DNA from: Planctomycetaceae bacterium
Lineage (GTDB): Bacteria > Planctomycetota > Phycisphaerae > Phycisphaerales > UBA1924
Reading direction: 5' to 3'
NCBI GenBank assembly: GCA_027487735.1
Contig: JAIYDA010000064.1
Location: forward strand, 1 to 40,184
Length of the DNA stretch: 40,184 bases
Positions 38,592 through 40,184 of this stretch are shown here, in pieces. The notes beneath the pieces were generated by a model, which saw only the letters and a list, made by a program, of their open reading frames with translations, ran no database searches and was not told the origin of the DNA. A program made the position numbers and the translations under genes. The first letter of the stretch is position 1, and every line of letters begins with the position of its first letter.

Positions 38592-40184
38592 GTGCACGCA
38601 GCACAACCTCCCACCCCGTCGCAGCCCGCTGGCGCGCCACCCGCCGCTGGCCCGCTGTTCGCGCCCGCGCAGGCGGGCAAGCCCAAGAAGCGCCGCGGGC
38701 TGTGGTGGCGCATCGCGAAGTGGGGTGGGCTCGCGGCTGCGCTGCTGTTCATCCTGTTCTTGCTCTGCACGCGGGGCTTCATCGCGCGGAAGATGGTGGA
38801 GCGCACCCTCGCGAGCACGCTGGGGGCAGAGGTGCAGGTGGAGCGCGTGGTGGTGTCGCTCTCGGGCAGCGTGCTGACCGAGGGGCTGAGCGTGCGCGTG
38901 CCCGGCATGGCGGGCGAGGCGGGGCAGGTGCTGCGGGCCGCACGCATCGACGCACGCGGGCCGCTGCTGCCCTTGCTGCGGGGCCAGCCCAGGTTTTCGA
39001 GCGTGACGGTCGATGGCCTGACCGCGCGCATCAGCCAGCACGTGCGCACCGGGCGCGTGAACCTCGCGGGCCTCGCAGCCAGCACCGGGCAACAGGGCGG
39101 TACGACGAAGCTCACAAAGAACCTCGCCCAGCAGCTCCCCAGCATCGCCCTGCGAGGCGGCATCATCGAGCTGGGCGAGCACGACGACACCGACGGCTTC
39201 TCGCTCCTCAAGAGCCTGGGTGTCTCGGGCACCATCGACCGCATGGAAGAGTCGGGCGCGAGCGTCATCAGCTTTCGCCAGACGGCCTCGCCCAGCGACC
39301 CAGCACAGCCGGTTCAGGGCGGCAGCGATGCCTTCATCGCCCGAGGCCGCATCGAGCCCACGGGCGTCACCCTCACGATCAGCGGCATCGACTTCTCGTC
39401 GCTCACCCCCACGCAGGCACCCGCGATCGCGCGAGAGCTCTTCGCACAGTCGATGCTCGAGGGCGCCATTCCGCAAGCGGACCTCGTCTACAACTTTGAT
39501 GGCACGTGGCGCAGCAAGATCGCCCTCGCGGGCGTCTCGATGAACCTGCCCGTGGAGTCTCGCGCCGACGCCGCGAGTGCGACGCCGGGCTCGCGCCGCA
39601 TGCGCCTGCTCAACACCTCGGGAGAGATCGAGCTCTCGCCCACGGGCGTGCTCGCGAAGCTCGCGGGATATGTCGAGGAGCTGCCCTATGCCGTCACGCT
39701 CGAGGCCGATGGCCCGGGCGTAGCGAACGCCTGGAAGCTCACGATGAAGAGCGAGAGCTTTCAGCTTGAGCGAAGGCCCGAGATTCTGCGCTTCGTGCCC
39801 CCCGTCGCTCAGCAGCGCCTGGCAGACTTTGGCGACCCCACGGGCATCGTCGATGCAACGGTGGTCGTGTCGCGTGCTGCGCTCGTGCCGGGCCAGCCCG
39901 AGCCCGCGGTGCAGGTGCGGGGCACGCTGCATCTGCGCGACGTGAAGGCCCGCTTCCACAAGTTTCCATACCCCTGGGAGCGCTTGCACGGCGAGATCGT
40001 CTTCGACGAGAAGAGCGTGCTCTTCCGCGATATCCGGGGCAGCGCGGGCAACGGCGCGACCATCGAGGCGACCGTGCGCATCGAGCCCCCGACCGAGATT
40101 GCGGGCGTGGAGGTGCAGGTGCGCGTGCGGGGCATGCCCATCGACGAGAAGCTGCGCAGCGCGATGGAAGCACGGGGCCAGGGC
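38592..40184 (+). CDS. AsmA-like envelope protein, partial (runs off the window)
   Basis: An open frame without a stop covers 531 codons to the window end. A Pro/Ala-rich cytoplasmic segment (residues ~1-35), KKRRG, and one membrane helix (WGGLAAALLFILFLLCTRG, about 45-65) are followed by VERTLASTLGAEVQVERVVVSLSG, the usual opening of AsmA/TamB-type proteins. The rest is long beta-rich repeats (FSSVTVDGLTARIS, IALRGGIIELGEHD, ...LHLRDVKARFHKFPYPWERLHGEIVFDE). Such proteins lie in the periplasm and help move lipids to the outer membrane or control assembly. The GTG at 38592 is the best start; ATG 38793 would lose the membrane helix. The C-terminus lies outside the window. Confidence 0.72.
   Translation, partial: MHAAQPPTPSQPAGAPPAAGPLFAPAQAGKPKKRRGLWWRIAKWGGLAAALLFILFLLCTRGFIARKMVERTLASTLGAEVQVERVVVSLSGSVLTEGLSVRVPGMAGEAGQVLRAARIDARGPLLPLLRGQPRFSSVTVDGLTARISQHVRTGRVNLAGLAASTGQQGGTTKLTKNLAQQLPSIALRGGIIELGEHDDTDGFSLLKSLGVSGTIDRMEESGASVISFRQTASPSDPAQPVQGGSDAFIARGRIEPTGVTLTISGIDFSSLTPTQAPAIARELFAQSMLEGAIPQADLVYNFDGTWRSKIALAGVSMNLPVESRADAASATPGSRRMRLLNTSGEIELSPTGVLAKLAGYVEELPYAVTLEADGPGVANAWKLTMKSESFQLERRPEILRFVPPVAQQRLADFGDPTGIVDATVVVSRAALVPGQPEPAVQVRGTLHLRDVKARFHKFPYPWERLHGEIVFDEKSVLFRDIRGSAGNGATIEATVRIEPPTEIAGVEVQVRVRGMPIDEKLRSAMEARGQG

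Overview
This window is GC-rich bacterial chromosome, most likely from a planctomycete of the class Phycisphaerae. The main signs are a secreted protein (27668-29356) ending in two dockerin-like Asp-rich motifs with the FPSD signature common in that group, a leucyl-tRNA synthetase with the Planctomycetes/Bacteroidetes style of core, MerR/excisionase-type HTH-receiver regulators, and many reverse-strand shadow reading frames typical of high GC. I recognise 24 protein genes and one tRNA-Leu(CAG). All are chromosomal housekeeping or envelope genes except one accessory-looking gene of lower GC (20242-21633).

Layout. 1-3.6 kb: tRNA-Leu, an HDOD-histidine kinase and an HTH-receiver protein, all on the minus strand. 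3.6-9.3 kb (+): tsaB, leuS, ispE. 9.4-10.6 kb (-): a Sua5/TsaC-type threonylcarbamoyl-AMP synthase, so two t6A genes lie within 7 kb. 10.7-12.9 kb (+): a DoxX-like membrane protein and a membrane-anchored vWA-like protein. 12.9-15.1 kb (-): a PhoR/PhoB-like pair, followed by a divergent porin of the phosphate-selective O/P type with a clear terminator; a Tat-exported PhoX-like protein is encoded 8 kb further on. 17.1-20.1 kb (+): an HldE-like protein with its two domains in reversed order, and a GT2 glycosyltransferase. 20.2-23.8 kb (-): an Imm11-like/ankyrin protein and thrS. 25.6-29.4 kb (+): a DUF1569 protein, a membrane protein with cysteine pairs, and the dockerin-tailed secreted protein. 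29.4-30.6 kb (-): dnaN. 30.9-34.3 kb (+): transketolase, a small hypothetical protein and an enoyl-CoA hydratase. 34.5-36.6 kb (-): an S9 peptidase lipoprotein. 36.7-37.0 kb (+): a small zinc-ribbon protein. 37.0-38.5 kb (-): radA. 38.6 kb to the window end (+): an AsmA-like protein that runs off the edge.

The outstanding feature is in leuS. Its single open frame (1239 residues, several hundred more than usual) contains a complete REP-associated tyrosine transposase (RAYT) unit, inserted in frame in the LeuRS editing domain and bounded by a perfect 25-bp inverted repeat. Each repeat is a REP-like hairpin with a 5' GTAG foot. The same gene holds two further families of palindromes in frame, thrS holds another in frame, and related palindromes lie between genes (33.38 kb; an inverted pair at 34.35-34.46 kb). 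The palindromes are almost free of stop codons in all six frames. Together they look like REP-type mobile DNA that can be tolerated inside essential proteins, comparable in principle to Rickettsia palindromic elements, with the mobilising enzyme itself caught inside a synthetase gene.
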